Origin: Fidelibacterota bacterium
Lineage (GTDB): Bacteria > Pseudomonadota > Alphaproteobacteria > Rhodospirillales > Rhodospirillaceae
Length of the DNA: 64,000 nucleotides
Reading direction: 5' to 3'
Assembly (NCBI GenBank): GCA_945903705.1
Contig: CAMDOZ010000001.1
Location: 1-64,000, forward strand
A program made the translations under genes and the position numbers. Below the pieces are notes generated by a model, which was not told the DNA's origin, did not search any database, and saw nothing but the letters and a program-made list of their open reading frames with translations. This document shows positions 25,468-32,793 of the stretch, one piece after another (position 1 is the first letter of the stretch; the number at the start of each line of letters is the position of its first letter).

Positions 25468-26846
25468 GCCGTTTTTACCGCGTCCTTCGCGGCATCGGCC
25501 CATACGGCGCCGAGGCTATAGGGTTCGCAAGACACGACGGTCAAGCACGCAACCGTACCAATGTGCTTAGGATCGGCCATGACGTGCACGGCCTGCAAAT
25601 AAGGGCTGCGGCCCACCAGTTGGCCGGGATGGCGTCCGGGATGCGTGAGCAGAACATCGAACGAGCGCCCCACGCACGCGACGTTGAAGGCGCGCAGCTG
25701 CGCGTCGAGAATGGCTTGAAGCTCATAGAGGCGCGCATCTTTCACGTCTTCGGGAACTTGAGTCTTTAGCGCGGCTGCCGGCGTCCCGGGCCGCGGGCTG
25801 TACTTGAACGAATACGCCTGCACGAAACCGATCTCGCGCACGAGCGCGAGCGTATCTTCGAAATCGCGGTCGCTCTCGCCCGGATAGCCGACGATAAAAT
25901 CCGACGCGAGCGCCATGTCCGGGCGGTAGCGGCGCAGAGTTTCGATGATGCGGCGATAGTCGTCCGCCGTGTGACCGCGGTTCATCGCCTCGAGAATCTT
26001 GTCTGAGCCCGACTGCACCGGAAGATGCAGGAACGGCATCAACGCCACGACGTCGCGGTGCGCGGCCATCAGGTCGTCGTCCATGTCGCGCGGATGCGAG
26101 GTGGTGTAGCGGATGCGCACCAATCCTTCTATGTCTGCGAGCGCGCGCGCAAGGCGGCCAAGTCCCCAGGTCTCACCGTCTTCCCCGGCGCCATGATAGG
26201 CGTTGACGTTCTGGCCAAGCAGCGTGATCTCACGCACGCCGCCGGCGACAAGACCGCGGGCTTCGCGTAAGACGTCCGAGGGCGGGCGCGAATACTCCGC
26301 GCCGCGCGTATAAGGCACGACGCAGAAGGTGCAGAACTTGTCGCAGCCTTCCTGGATCGAGAGAAACGCGGCCGGTCCGTCGGCGCGCGGCGCCGGCAAG
26401 AAGTCGAACTTCGGCTCGGCCGGAAATTCGGTGTCGAGAATGCCCGATCCCTTTCCGTCGCGTGTACGTGCGGCGCGCGCCACCATCTCCGGCAGCCGGT
26501 GATAGGTCTGCGGTCCCAAGACGATATCGACGAACGGCGCGCGCGCCATGATCTCGGCGCCCTCGGCCTGCGCGACGCAACCGGCCACAGCGATGATCAT
26601 GTCCTTGCCGTGGGCGGCGCGCGCGGTCTTGAAGGCGCGCACACGGCCAAGGTCGGAGAACACCTTCTCCGAAGCCTTCTCGCGGATATGGCAGGTGTTG
26701 AGGATGACCATGTCGGCGTCCGCCGCGCTGGACGCGGGGGCGTAGCCGAGCGGCGCCAGCACGTCCGTCATCCGGGCGGAATCATAGACGTTCATCTGAC
26801 AGCCGTAGGTCTTGATGAACAGGCGTTTGGCCGGCTTCTCGGTCAT
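25464..26846 (-). CDS. miaB: tRNA-2-methylthio-N6-dimethylallyladenosine synthase
   Basis: MiaB is a radical-SAM methylthiotransferase that adds the ms2 group to i6A37 in tRNAs. The 460-residue protein has the N-terminal UPF0004 domain with its auxiliary-cluster cysteines ([23 protein letters not shown]), the radical-SAM motif [16 protein letters not shown], and a C-terminal TRAM domain (~385-450; [13 protein letters not shown]). Needs two [4Fe-4S] clusters. It precedes phoH with a 4-base overlap. The ~90 bases upstream, to the olsA stop, hold no gene. Confidence 0.97.
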   Translation of the reverse strand: MTEKPAKRLFIKTYGCQMNVYDSARMTDVLAPLGYAPASSAADADMVILNTCHIREKASEKVFSDLGRVRAFKTARAAHGKDMIIAVAGCVAQAEGAEIMARAPFVDIVLGPQTYHRLPEMVARAARTRDGKGSGILDTEFPAEPKFDFLPAPRADGPAAFLSIQEGCDKFCTFCVVPYTRGAEYSRPPSDVLREARGLVAGGVREITLLGQNVNAYHGAGEDGETWGLGRLARALADIEGLVRIRYTTSHPRDMDDDLMAAHRDVVALMPFLHLPVQSGSDKILEAMNRGHTADDYRRIIETLRRYRPDMALASDFIVGYPGESDRDFEDTLALVREIGFVQAYSFKYSPRPGTPAAALKTQVPEDVKDARLYELQAILDAQLRAFNVACVGRSFDVLLTHPGRHPGQLVGRSPYLQAVHVMADPKHIGTVACLTVVSCEPYSLGAVWADAAKDAVKTA

Positions 26847-26938
26847 CGTTCCTATTGAAAACGCTATAGTTAGAGCGGGTTTTTACCCCCTCGGCCGCGC
26901 AAAAGCAAAACCGTGATTTAGCCTATGCGCGAAGGGGC

Positions 26939-27868
26939 TTACGTCCCCTCGCGCCCAGCGAGCAGGCGGGCGAATCCGGCCCGGGTGACACCGTCGCAGT
27001 AGCGGGCGAGCTCCTTGCGGCTCGTGAACTGCGCAAGGGTAACCGGCGCGTGGAACGTCACCTCCGCCGTGAGCCTCCCAAGGCGTGTGATCTGCCACAG
27101 GTGCGATCCCATCTCCATGTCGCCGTACCAGGCGACGAAGGCGCGCCAGCCCACACCGATCGGCATGCCGTTGAGGCGTGTATAGGCCAGCGAGACCGGT
27201 TGCACGGTGACGGGACGCTCAACGCCGTCGGGGCCGCGGCCGTGACGCTCGGCGACGGTGAACAAGGCGCTCTTGAACGGCTTCATGGTGTTGCCGTCAC
27301 CGGAGGTCGCTTCGGGAAACATGATCAAGGTGTCGCCGGCGTCGAGGCGTTCTTGGATCTGATCGCGCGCCTCCGTTGTCGCCGTGCGGCGGCGGGAGAT
27401 GAAAATGGTCTGGCCGGCTTTGGCCATCCAGCCGAACCCGGGCCAGTCGGCGATGTCGGCTTTCGCGACGAAGTCGCCCGGCACAACCGATCCCAATACA
27501 ACGATGTCGTAGTAGGAGATGTGATTGGCGACGACCAAGCGCGGGACCGCCGTGCTTTGCTTTCCGCGCACGATCACTTCAATGCCGATCAGGCGGGCGA
27601 GCGTGCGGTAGTACCAGCCTCGGAAGGCGATGGAATCGCCCTTCACCGCGTTCAACGTCGCTGCGGTCAAGGTCGCGAGGAGAGCGGTAACGAGAAAGAC
27701 CGCAATGCGTACGATCGCCAGGAATGCGCCGCGCAGCGGCAGCGCGGGCTCAGCGTGCGCGGTATTAGGCGCTATTACGAGGCCTTCTTGAATGATGCGG
27801 ACTCTTGACCGATGTCGTAGTGGCGCGTGTAGCGTTCCGCGATCAAGTCGGTCTTGACGATGATGCAC
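26939..27868 (-). CDS. olsA: Lyso-ornithine-lipid / 1-acylglycerol-phosphate O-acyltransferase
   Basis: A PlsC-family acyltransferase. A membrane segment (FLAIVRIAVFLVTALLATL) is followed by the motifs VANHISYYDIVVLG (H-x4-D catalytic), FISRRRT and FPEATSGDG. Next to olsB, its best reading is OlsA, which esterifies the hydroxyl of lyso-ornithine lipid; phosphatidic-acid synthesis is the alternative. The start is a problem: between the olsB stop and the membrane helix the frame has no ATG, GTG or TTG. The nearest canonical start, GTG at 27868, overlaps olsB by ~90 bases with no ribosome site, while AAGAAGG sits seven bases before an ATA at 27775. Start therefore unresolved. Confidence 0.82.
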   Translation of the reverse strand: MHHRQDRLDRGTLHAPLRHRSRVRIIQEGLVIAPNTAHAEPALPLRGAFLAIVRIAVFLVTALLATLTAATLNAVKGDSIAFRGWYYRTLARLIGIEVIVRGKQSTAVPRLVVANHISYYDIVVLGSVVPGDFVAKADIADWPGFGWMAKAGQTIFISRRRTATTEARDQIQERLDAGDTLIMFPEATSGDGNTMKPFKSALFTVAERHGRGPDGVERPVTVQPVSLAYTRLNGMPIGVGWRAFVAWYGDMEMGSHLWQITRLGRLTAEVTFHAPVTLAQFTSRKELARYCDGVTRAGFARLLAGREGT

Positions 27869-28671
27869 ACGTCGGTGGTGTTGAATTGATGGTCGACCAC
27901 GGCGCCGTCGCCGATGAATCCGCCGACGCGCAAATAACCCTTGAGGAGCGGGGGCAAACTGGCCAGCGCGCGCTTCGGATCGATGGCGTCCTTCGGCAGA
28001 ATGTTCATATTCACTTTGAGATGCGGAAGCGCGGTCGCGCGCAACGCCTCGGGTGCAAGATGATAGTGGTAGAGATAGGAGAGCTGAACGGCGAGCTCCT
28101 CGGGGTTCGTGCCGTGGAGGCTCGCGCACCCGAACATGAGATCGATGCCGAAGGCGTTCACATACTCCGAAATGCCGCGCCACAGGAGCTGCATGGTCGC
28201 GCGATTGCGGTACTTCGCATCGACGCAGCTACGTCCCAGCTCCAGCACGGTGCCCGGGAAGTTCGCAAGCTTGCCGATGTCGTACTCGGAGGCGGAATAG
28301 AAACTGCCGGCGGCGCGGGCGTGTTCGCGGCGGATGAAGCGGTACGTGCCGACGACGGGATCCTCCGTGCGCTCGCGGTCGACCACCAAGAGGTGGTCGC
28401 AGATCCGGTCGAAGCGGTCGAAGTCGCGGCGCGTGGCCGCCATATCGGAGTCGGGCTTCGCACCCATCTCGTCATAGAACACCCGGTAGCGGAGCGCCTG
28501 CGCGGCGTCGAGTTCATCGGCCGAGGTGGCGAGCCGGATGACCTGGCTGCCGGCGGTCACCGGGACGAAGGTGCGGGTCGGGGTCGGGGCCGCAAGGGCG
28601 GCCGGCGCTGTGGTGTCGGAGGCGAAAGCGCCCGTGGGCGTGTTGGTGGAAGGCGGTAACAAGAGTGTCAT
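27775..28671 (-). CDS. olsB: L-ornithine N-alpha-acyltransferase
   Basis: OlsB transfers a 3-hydroxyacyl chain from ACP to ornithine, the first step of ornithine-lipid synthesis, making phosphorus-free membrane lipid. The protein has the family's GNAT-like fold: IRLATSADELDAAQALRYRVFYDEMG, then VVGTYRFIRRE, YDIGKLANFPGTVLELGRSCV, LLWRGISEYV, MFGCASLHGT and the C-terminal RVGGFIGDGAVVDHQFNTTDV region, with a final tail. ATG at 28671 gives 298 residues, matching known OlsB length; an upstream ATG at 28848 would add 59 residues. It is followed directly by olsA, the usual pairing. Confidence 0.88.
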   Translation of the reverse strand: MTLLLPPSTNTPTGAFASDTTAPAALAAPTPTRTFVPVTAGSQVIRLATSADELDAAQALRYRVFYDEMGAKPDSDMAATRRDFDRFDRICDHLLVVDRERTEDPVVGTYRFIRREHARAAGSFYSASEYDIGKLANFPGTVLELGRSCVDAKYRNRATMQLLWRGISEYVNAFGIDLMFGCASLHGTNPEELAVQLSYLYHYHLAPEALRATALPHLKVNMNILPKDAIDPKRALASLPPLLKGYLRVGGFIGDGAVVDHQFNTTDVCIIVKTDLIAERYTRHYDIGQESASFKKAS

Positions 28672-28930
28672 CGGTCTGTATCCCAACCGCGCATTCAGGC
28701 CATGCCGCTGCGTCAGAAACTTAAGCGTGAAGCGGAGCGTCGATTGAAATGCCGCGCCCGGTTTACGGGTCAACGAAACTGTCTTGGATTTCAACGATTC
28801 CGTTGCCCGGCCAAGGAGGGCCAAGGGTTTCCGAAGCGCACCGTCCATGCGGGGATACTCTTAACAGAAGGGGGGCTGTGTGACAGCCATAATCCCGCGA
28901 ATCTACCCCCAGGGTGTACCAGATGTCGTG

Positions 28931-29371
28931 TTATTCTTCTGTTGCTTTACCCGCATCTAGGGGCAGGACGTACAACTCCAGGCGATGCCCCACCAGTTTA
29001 TACCCGTGGGCCTGTGCGATCTCCTGCTGGATCCGCTCGATCTCCTCATTATGGAATTCGATGACCTTGCCGGAGCGCACGTCGATCAGATGGTCGTGGT
29101 GGGTGGCCGGAGTTTCCTCGTAGCGCGCACGCCCGTCGCCGAACTCATGGCGTTTGACGATGCCCGCTTCTTCGAACAGCCGCATGGTTCGGTAGACGGT
29201 CGCGATGGAGATGCGCGGATCCTCGGCGGCGGACCGGCGATGAACCTCTTCGACGTCGGGGTGATCGTGCGCTTCCGAAAGCACGTGCGCGATGATGCGC
29301 CGCTGCTCGGTCATCTTCATGCCCTTGTCGGCGCAGACTTGTTCAATGTGGGACATGGGCCGTGTTGCCAT
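28931..29371 (-). CDS. fur: Fur-family metalloregulator
   Basis: A 146-residue Fur-family repressor. The winged-helix DNA-binding half includes TEQRRIIAHVLSEAHDHPD, VEEVHRRS and SIATVYRTMRLFEEAGIV; the dimerisation half has THHDHLIDVRSGKVIEFHNEEIE with the His/Glu metal ligands, then the QQEIAQAHGYKLVGHRLELYV pattern, listed here for position rather than spacing. The second Cys-zinc site of some Fur proteins is missing, common in alphaproteobacterial Fur/Mur, so sensing of iron or manganese cannot be separated by sequence. ATG at 29371 has GAGGAA upstream. Divergent from tusA, with a palindrome between them. Confidence 0.93.
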   Translation of the reverse strand: MATRPMSHIEQVCADKGMKMTEQRRIIAHVLSEAHDHPDVEEVHRRSAAEDPRISIATVYRTMRLFEEAGIVKRHEFGDGRARYEETPATHHDHLIDVRSGKVIEFHNEEIERIQQEIAQAHGYKLVGHRLELYVLPLDAGKATEE

Positions 29372-29440
29372 ACTCAAATTCCTCGCCCGGCGGATGGTGG
29401 CTTATCATAGTGCGGGTGCCGGAGCCGTAAAGAGACCAGA

Positions 29441-29459
29441 CTTGCGACTCGCTCGCAAG
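29441..29459. promoter_or_regulatory. Palindrome between fur and tusA
   Basis: CTTGCGA (29441-29447) and TCGCAAG (29453-29459) form a perfect 7-bp inverted repeat around CTCGC. The inner 15 bases (TGCGACTCGCTCGCA) match the second Fur-like box before bfd at 12 of 15 positions, so it may be an autoregulatory Fur site (inference). Confidence 0.45.
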
Positions 29460-29500
29460 GCGCGCGCCGCGATCTGGCTGTGGGATGAGGCAGAGGATAT

Positions 29501-29764
29501 ATGTCATCCATGACCGCTGCGCCATTCTTCATCGATATCACGGGGGACGTATGCCCGCTCACCTTCGTGAAGACGAAGCTGCTCCTTGAAAAAATGCCGA
29601 CCGGCGCGATCGCAACGGTGCGGCTCAAGGGAGCGCAGCCCCTCGACAACGTCCCACGGTCCGTCACCGCCCACGGGCATGAGATCATCTCGCTCGCACG
29701 CGAAGACAAGGACCCGCAGCCGGACCCGCGGGTGCCGCATGTTCTAGTGGTGCGGCGTTGTTAG
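29501..29764 (+). CDS. TusA/SirA-type sulfurtransferase
   Basis: An 87-residue TusA-family protein. The family motif is C-P-x-x-x-x-K: here D-V-C18-P19-L-T-F-V-K, Cys18 being the persulfide carrier. The rest (LLLEKMPTGAIATVRL, then NVPRSVTAHGHEI) fits the two-layer fold. Such proteins relay sulfur for tRNA thiolation or cofactor synthesis; which one is not decided here. ATG at 29501 with GAGG upstream. Its last 21 bases overlap the end of the convergent rimI gene. Confidence 0.85.
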   Translation: MSSMTAAPFFIDITGDVCPLTFVKTKLLLEKMPTGAIATVRLKGAQPLDNVPRSVTAHGHEIISLAREDKDPQPDPRVPHVLVVRRC

Positions 29765-30220
29765 GCCGTGCGTCGCCACAAGGTCGAGGCTCATGATGAT
29801 CGCGTCGACCTTCGGCGCGGTGCCCCGGTCATAGTACCGGGCGCGGCGGCCGGTCATCGCAAAACCGTAAGATATATAGAGCGCCCTTGCCGCCCCATTG
29901 TCGGCGGCCACTTCCAGAAACAGCCGGTGCGTGCCGCCGGCACGCAGCATGCGGCAGGCTTCGTTCAAGAGGTCGGCGGCGATCCCCTGCCGCCGGTGCG
30001 CGGGCGCCACGGCAAGCGTCAGAATCTCGGCTTCGTCGGCGACCGCCCTTATCAGAATGAATCCCTTTGGCTCGGCCGCGTGCCACATCAGTCCCGCAAC
30101 ACCGGGCTGTTCCAGGAGCTTTGCGAACTCCTCGTCGCTCCAGGGCGCATCGAAGCTCAACCGGTGAAGCGCGCCGGCAACGCGCGCATGGGCGGGCTCG
30201 AGCCGGATGACGCCGGTCAT
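29744..30220 (-). CDS. rimI: Ribosomal protein S18 alanine N-acetyltransferase (RimI)
   Basis: A 158-residue GNAT enzyme assigned as RimI by fold and position after tsaB. It has the acetyl-CoA loop in VAPAHRRQGIAADLL (Q/R-R-x-G-I-A), preceded by EILTLAV, then FLEVAADNGAARALYISYGF and RRARYY, all standard RimI patterns. It acetylates the N-terminal Ala of S18 in E. coli. The ATG at 30220 overlaps the tsaB stop (ATGA), so the two are translated together. Confidence 0.9.
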   Translation of the reverse strand: MTGVIRLEPAHARVAGALHRLSFDAPWSDEEFAKLLEQPGVAGLMWHAAEPKGFILIRAVADEAEILTLAVAPAHRRQGIAADLLNEACRMLRAGGTHRLFLEVAADNGAARALYISYGFAMTGRRARYYDRGTAPKVDAIIMSLDLVATHGLTTPHH

Positions 30221-30891
30221 GGCCGGAGCCGCCCGCCATGTGGCGCGAGCGTGATCTTCGGTGGAAGGACGTAGAGCGGAAGCGGACCGGCGGCATCGAA
30301 GTCGCCGAGCGCCGCGATCTGAGCGAGGATCGCTGCGTCAGGGAACGGATCGGCTATCGATGCCGTTGCGCCCGTCAGGACTTTCGTCACTTCGGACGTT
30401 CCATCGCCAACCACCAAGGCGTTGCCGTCTCGGCTCCATTGCGCAAGCTCAGCAATAGGAATAGCCGCTGGCTCAGATTTCGGGGCACTGCTCTTGCTCT
30501 CGAAGCTTTGGACGTAGAGATCGCCCCGCTTGGTATCAATGGCCGCGAGAATCGTGCTATGGCGCTCGCGTTCCATCGTCGGAATCCCCGCCGCCAGCAC
30601 GGTGAGAGAACTCACGCCAATCACGGGTTTTCCCGCCGCAAGACCCAAGGCGCGCGCTGTCGATAGACCGACGCGCACGCCCGTGAAAGAACCCGGTCCG
30701 ATGGTGACGGCGATGCGATCAAGGTCGGAATAACCGACCCTTGCGTCGGCCATGGCCCGCTCGATCATCGGCATCAATGCTTCGGCTTGCCCTTGATCCA
30801 TGGCTTCACGCAGGCGCACGAGGGCCGCGCCGTCCTTAACGATCGCGACGGAGCAGGCGGGAGCGGTGGTGTCGAAAGCGAGGATGAGCAT
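30217..30891 (-). CDS. tsaB: tRNA threonylcarbamoyladenosine synthesis protein TsaB
   Basis: TsaB is the non-catalytic partner of TsaD in the complex that makes t6A37 in ANN-decoding tRNAs. The 224-residue ASKHA-fold protein has the expected N-terminal ILAFDTTAPACSVA, the segment IAVTIGPGSFTGVRVGLSTARALGLA and VIGVSSLTVLA. The C-terminal half is less conserved, as usual. It precedes rimI with ATGA overlap; its partner tsaD lies at 37.1 kb. Confidence 0.94.
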   Translation of the reverse strand: MLILAFDTTAPACSVAIVKDGAALVRLREAMDQGQAEALMPMIERAMADARVGYSDLDRIAVTIGPGSFTGVRVGLSTARALGLAAGKPVIGVSSLTVLAAGIPTMERERHSTILAAIDTKRGDLYVQSFESKSSAPKSEPAAIPIAELAQWSRDGNALVVGDGTSEVTKVLTGATASIADPFPDAAILAQIAALGDFDAAGPLPLYVLPPKITLAPHGGRLRP

Positions 30892-30977
30892 GGGTCGGGC
30901 GGGATCAGTCTGAAATCGGGAGACGTGCGCACAATATTCGCTATCATGACGAAGCTACACCTGCAAAATCTCGTGTC

Positions 30978-31541
30978 ATGAGCCTCGTTGAAATAGCGCC
31001 TCCCGCCTACGATGTCGCGATCGACATCGCTTATGCGACCTCCAACAACTTCACCGGGCAGCCGGTCTATGGGCGGCCGGCCTGTTACCTCAATCCCGAC
31101 GCGGCCGCCTGCCTCAAGGCCGCGATCGATCTGGCCGCGCCGCTCGGCCTCAGGTTCAAGATCTTCGATGCGTTTCGTCCCGCGGAAGCGCAGTGGGTGT
31201 TATGGAACCACACACCCGACCCCAACTTTCTCGCCGACCCAAAGCGCGGTTCACCCCATTCCATGGGCGCGGCCGTGGATCTCACCTTGATCGACGATGC
31301 AGGCCGCGAGCTCGACATGGGTACGGCTTTTGACGCCTTCACGCCGCTGTCCCATCACGGGCGCACGGACATTCCGGTCGAGGCGCAGCGCAACCGTGCC
31401 CTCCTCCTCGGCCTGATGACCGCGGCCGGCTGGGACTTCTATCGCAACGAGTGGTGGCACTATCAGTTGTTCAATGCGCGGGCAAAGTATCCCGTGCTGG
31501 GCGACGACGCCCTCACCCGGCCGATGATGCCAAAAGCATAG
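30978..31541 (+). CDS. D-alanyl-D-alanine dipeptidase (DdpX/VanX family)
   Basis: A 187-residue zinc peptidase of family M15D that cleaves free D-Ala-D-Ala, for peptidoglycan recycling or nutrition. The zinc and catalytic motifs are clear: SPHSMGAAVDLTL (S-x-H-x3-G-x-A-x-D) and the C-terminal NEWWHYQLF (E-x-x-H), plus FDAFRPAEAQ with the substrate Arg. No signal peptide, so it is cytoplasmic as DdpX. Divergent from tsaB and convergent with hemY (7 bases between stops). No VanA/VanH-like genes are nearby, so a glycopeptide-resistance role is not indicated. Confidence 0.9.
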   Translation: MSLVEIAPPAYDVAIDIAYATSNNFTGQPVYGRPACYLNPDAAACLKAAIDLAAPLGLRFKIFDAFRPAEAQWVLWNHTPDPNFLADPKRGSPHSMGAAVDLTLIDDAGRELDMGTAFDAFTPLSHHGRTDIPVEAQRNRALLLGLMTAAGWDFYRNEWWHYQLFNARAKYPVLGDDALTRPMMPKA

Positions 31542-31548
31542 TAAGGAT

Positions 31549-32790
31549 TTAGGCCTTCGCGAGTTCCGAGACGCTGCGGGGTGCGTGCTTGGCTTCCGGT
31601 TCGCGACGAACGTCGAGCGCGATCGCCAACCACTCGGCGGCCTTATCCGAATCCCCGCGTTCGCGCGCCTCCACTTCCGCCATGAGTCGCGCGGCGCGCG
31701 CGCGTACGTCGGGTTCGATGTCTTCCGCCGTCAGCGGCGCCAGGCGATTGCGCGCCTGACCCCAAAGCTCGGCATCGAGCGACGCCCGCGCCACCGCGAG
31801 ACGCGTCTCGGGATGATCGGCGTCGATGCGCGCAAGATTGTCCACACGGCGTGCCCAGTCGAGCGCGGATTCGCCGGGAATGAGGACACGGTAAGCCGCG
31901 GCCAGGTCCGCATGCGGCGTCTCGCCCCACGCTTTCTCGACAAGATGCGCGGCCTTGCGGCCCTTGCCCTGCGCCGCCATGGCACGGGCATAGGCGGCCG
32001 TAGCCGCGACGGGCGCTCCGCCAAGATCGATGGCTTGCTTCGCAAGCGACGAAGCATTTTGCGATTCGCCGTTCTTCACGTCGACTTGCGCCTGTTGAAG
32101 AAGCAGTCGCGTCTTGATGCGTATGAAATCGCTCTGCGCAAAGGTTTCCTTGGCGATTCTCGTATCCATTAAAGCAAGGGCGTCGCGCCATAGGCCGGAT
32201 GCGATCGCAAGGTCGAGCGCCATCTCGATGGCCCAGGCGGGAGCATCCTTGCGGGCCAGCGCGCGTTTCGCGTGATTGAGTGCGCCCACCGTATCGCCGT
32301 CGGCCGCCGCTTTGACGGCAAGCGAGCGCAAGCCGGAAAGCTCCGTCTGCGGCCGCGCGAGAAGCGCGGTCGCGGCTTCCTTCATTTCCTTCACGTCGCC
32401 GACCAGTTCCGCCGTTTCCTTGCGAAGCATCAGCACCGCAGGATTGGACTGGAGCAAGGAGGCCGCTTCTTTTGCAAACCGCCGCGCGGCATTGCTCTGA
32501 CCCGATTGCACGGCGGCAAACCCATCGGCGAGACTGGCGAGGCCACGGTTCAGGCGCCGCTCGCGCCGCGCGGCGGCAAGGGCTTGCATGGCGCCGCTAA
32601 TGACCGACACGCCGCGCAACACGAGCGCGGTCAACAGAACCGCGACGATCATCAACGCGACAAGAACGCTTGCGGACGTATCGACACGCCAGCCGCGCCA
32701 CTCGAGCGCCACCGACCCCGGTTCGTTGGCGAGCCATACGGCCCCCGTCACCAGAAGAGCAAGTCCGACCACATAGAGGAGGAGGCGCAT
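31549..32790 (-). CDS. hemY: HemY-family TPR membrane protein
   Basis: A 413-residue HemY-type protein of the heme locus (not the protoporphyrinogen oxidase of the same name in Bacillus). Two N-terminal membrane helices (LLYVVGLALLVTGAVWLA and VLVALMIVAVLLTALVL) are followed by the HemY_N region with RRERRLNRGLASLADGF, then helical TPR-like repeats to the end. The function is not established; it usually follows hemD or mic60. It starts 3 bases after the HemD-Mic60 fusion gene, so the two are surely co-transcribed. Confidence 0.92.
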   Translation of the reverse strand: MRLLLYVVGLALLVTGAVWLANEPGSVALEWRGWRVDTSASVLVALMIVAVLLTALVLRGVSVISGAMQALAAARRERRLNRGLASLADGFAAVQSGQSNAARRFAKEAASLLQSNPAVLMLRKETAELVGDVKEMKEAATALLARPQTELSGLRSLAVKAAADGDTVGALNHAKRALARKDAPAWAIEMALDLAIASGLWRDALALMDTRIAKETFAQSDFIRIKTRLLLQQAQVDVKNGESQNASSLAKQAIDLGGAPVAATAAYARAMAAQGKGRKAAHLVEKAWGETPHADLAAAYRVLIPGESALDWARRVDNLARIDADHPETRLAVARASLDAELWGQARNRLAPLTAEDIEPDVRARAARLMAEVEARERGDSDKAAEWLAIALDVRREPEAKHAPRSVSELAKA

Positions 32791-32793
32791 GCG

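Noticed and set aside
28873-28887. GGCTGT-GTG-ACAGCC hairpin between fur and olsB as an intrinsic terminator
   Set aside because: The stem is only six base pairs and no U-run follows on the minus strand.
30978-31541. VanX-type glycopeptide resistance
   Set aside because: The peptidase is of the right family but no vanA, vanH or two-component regulator genes are near; DdpX-like recycling is more likely.
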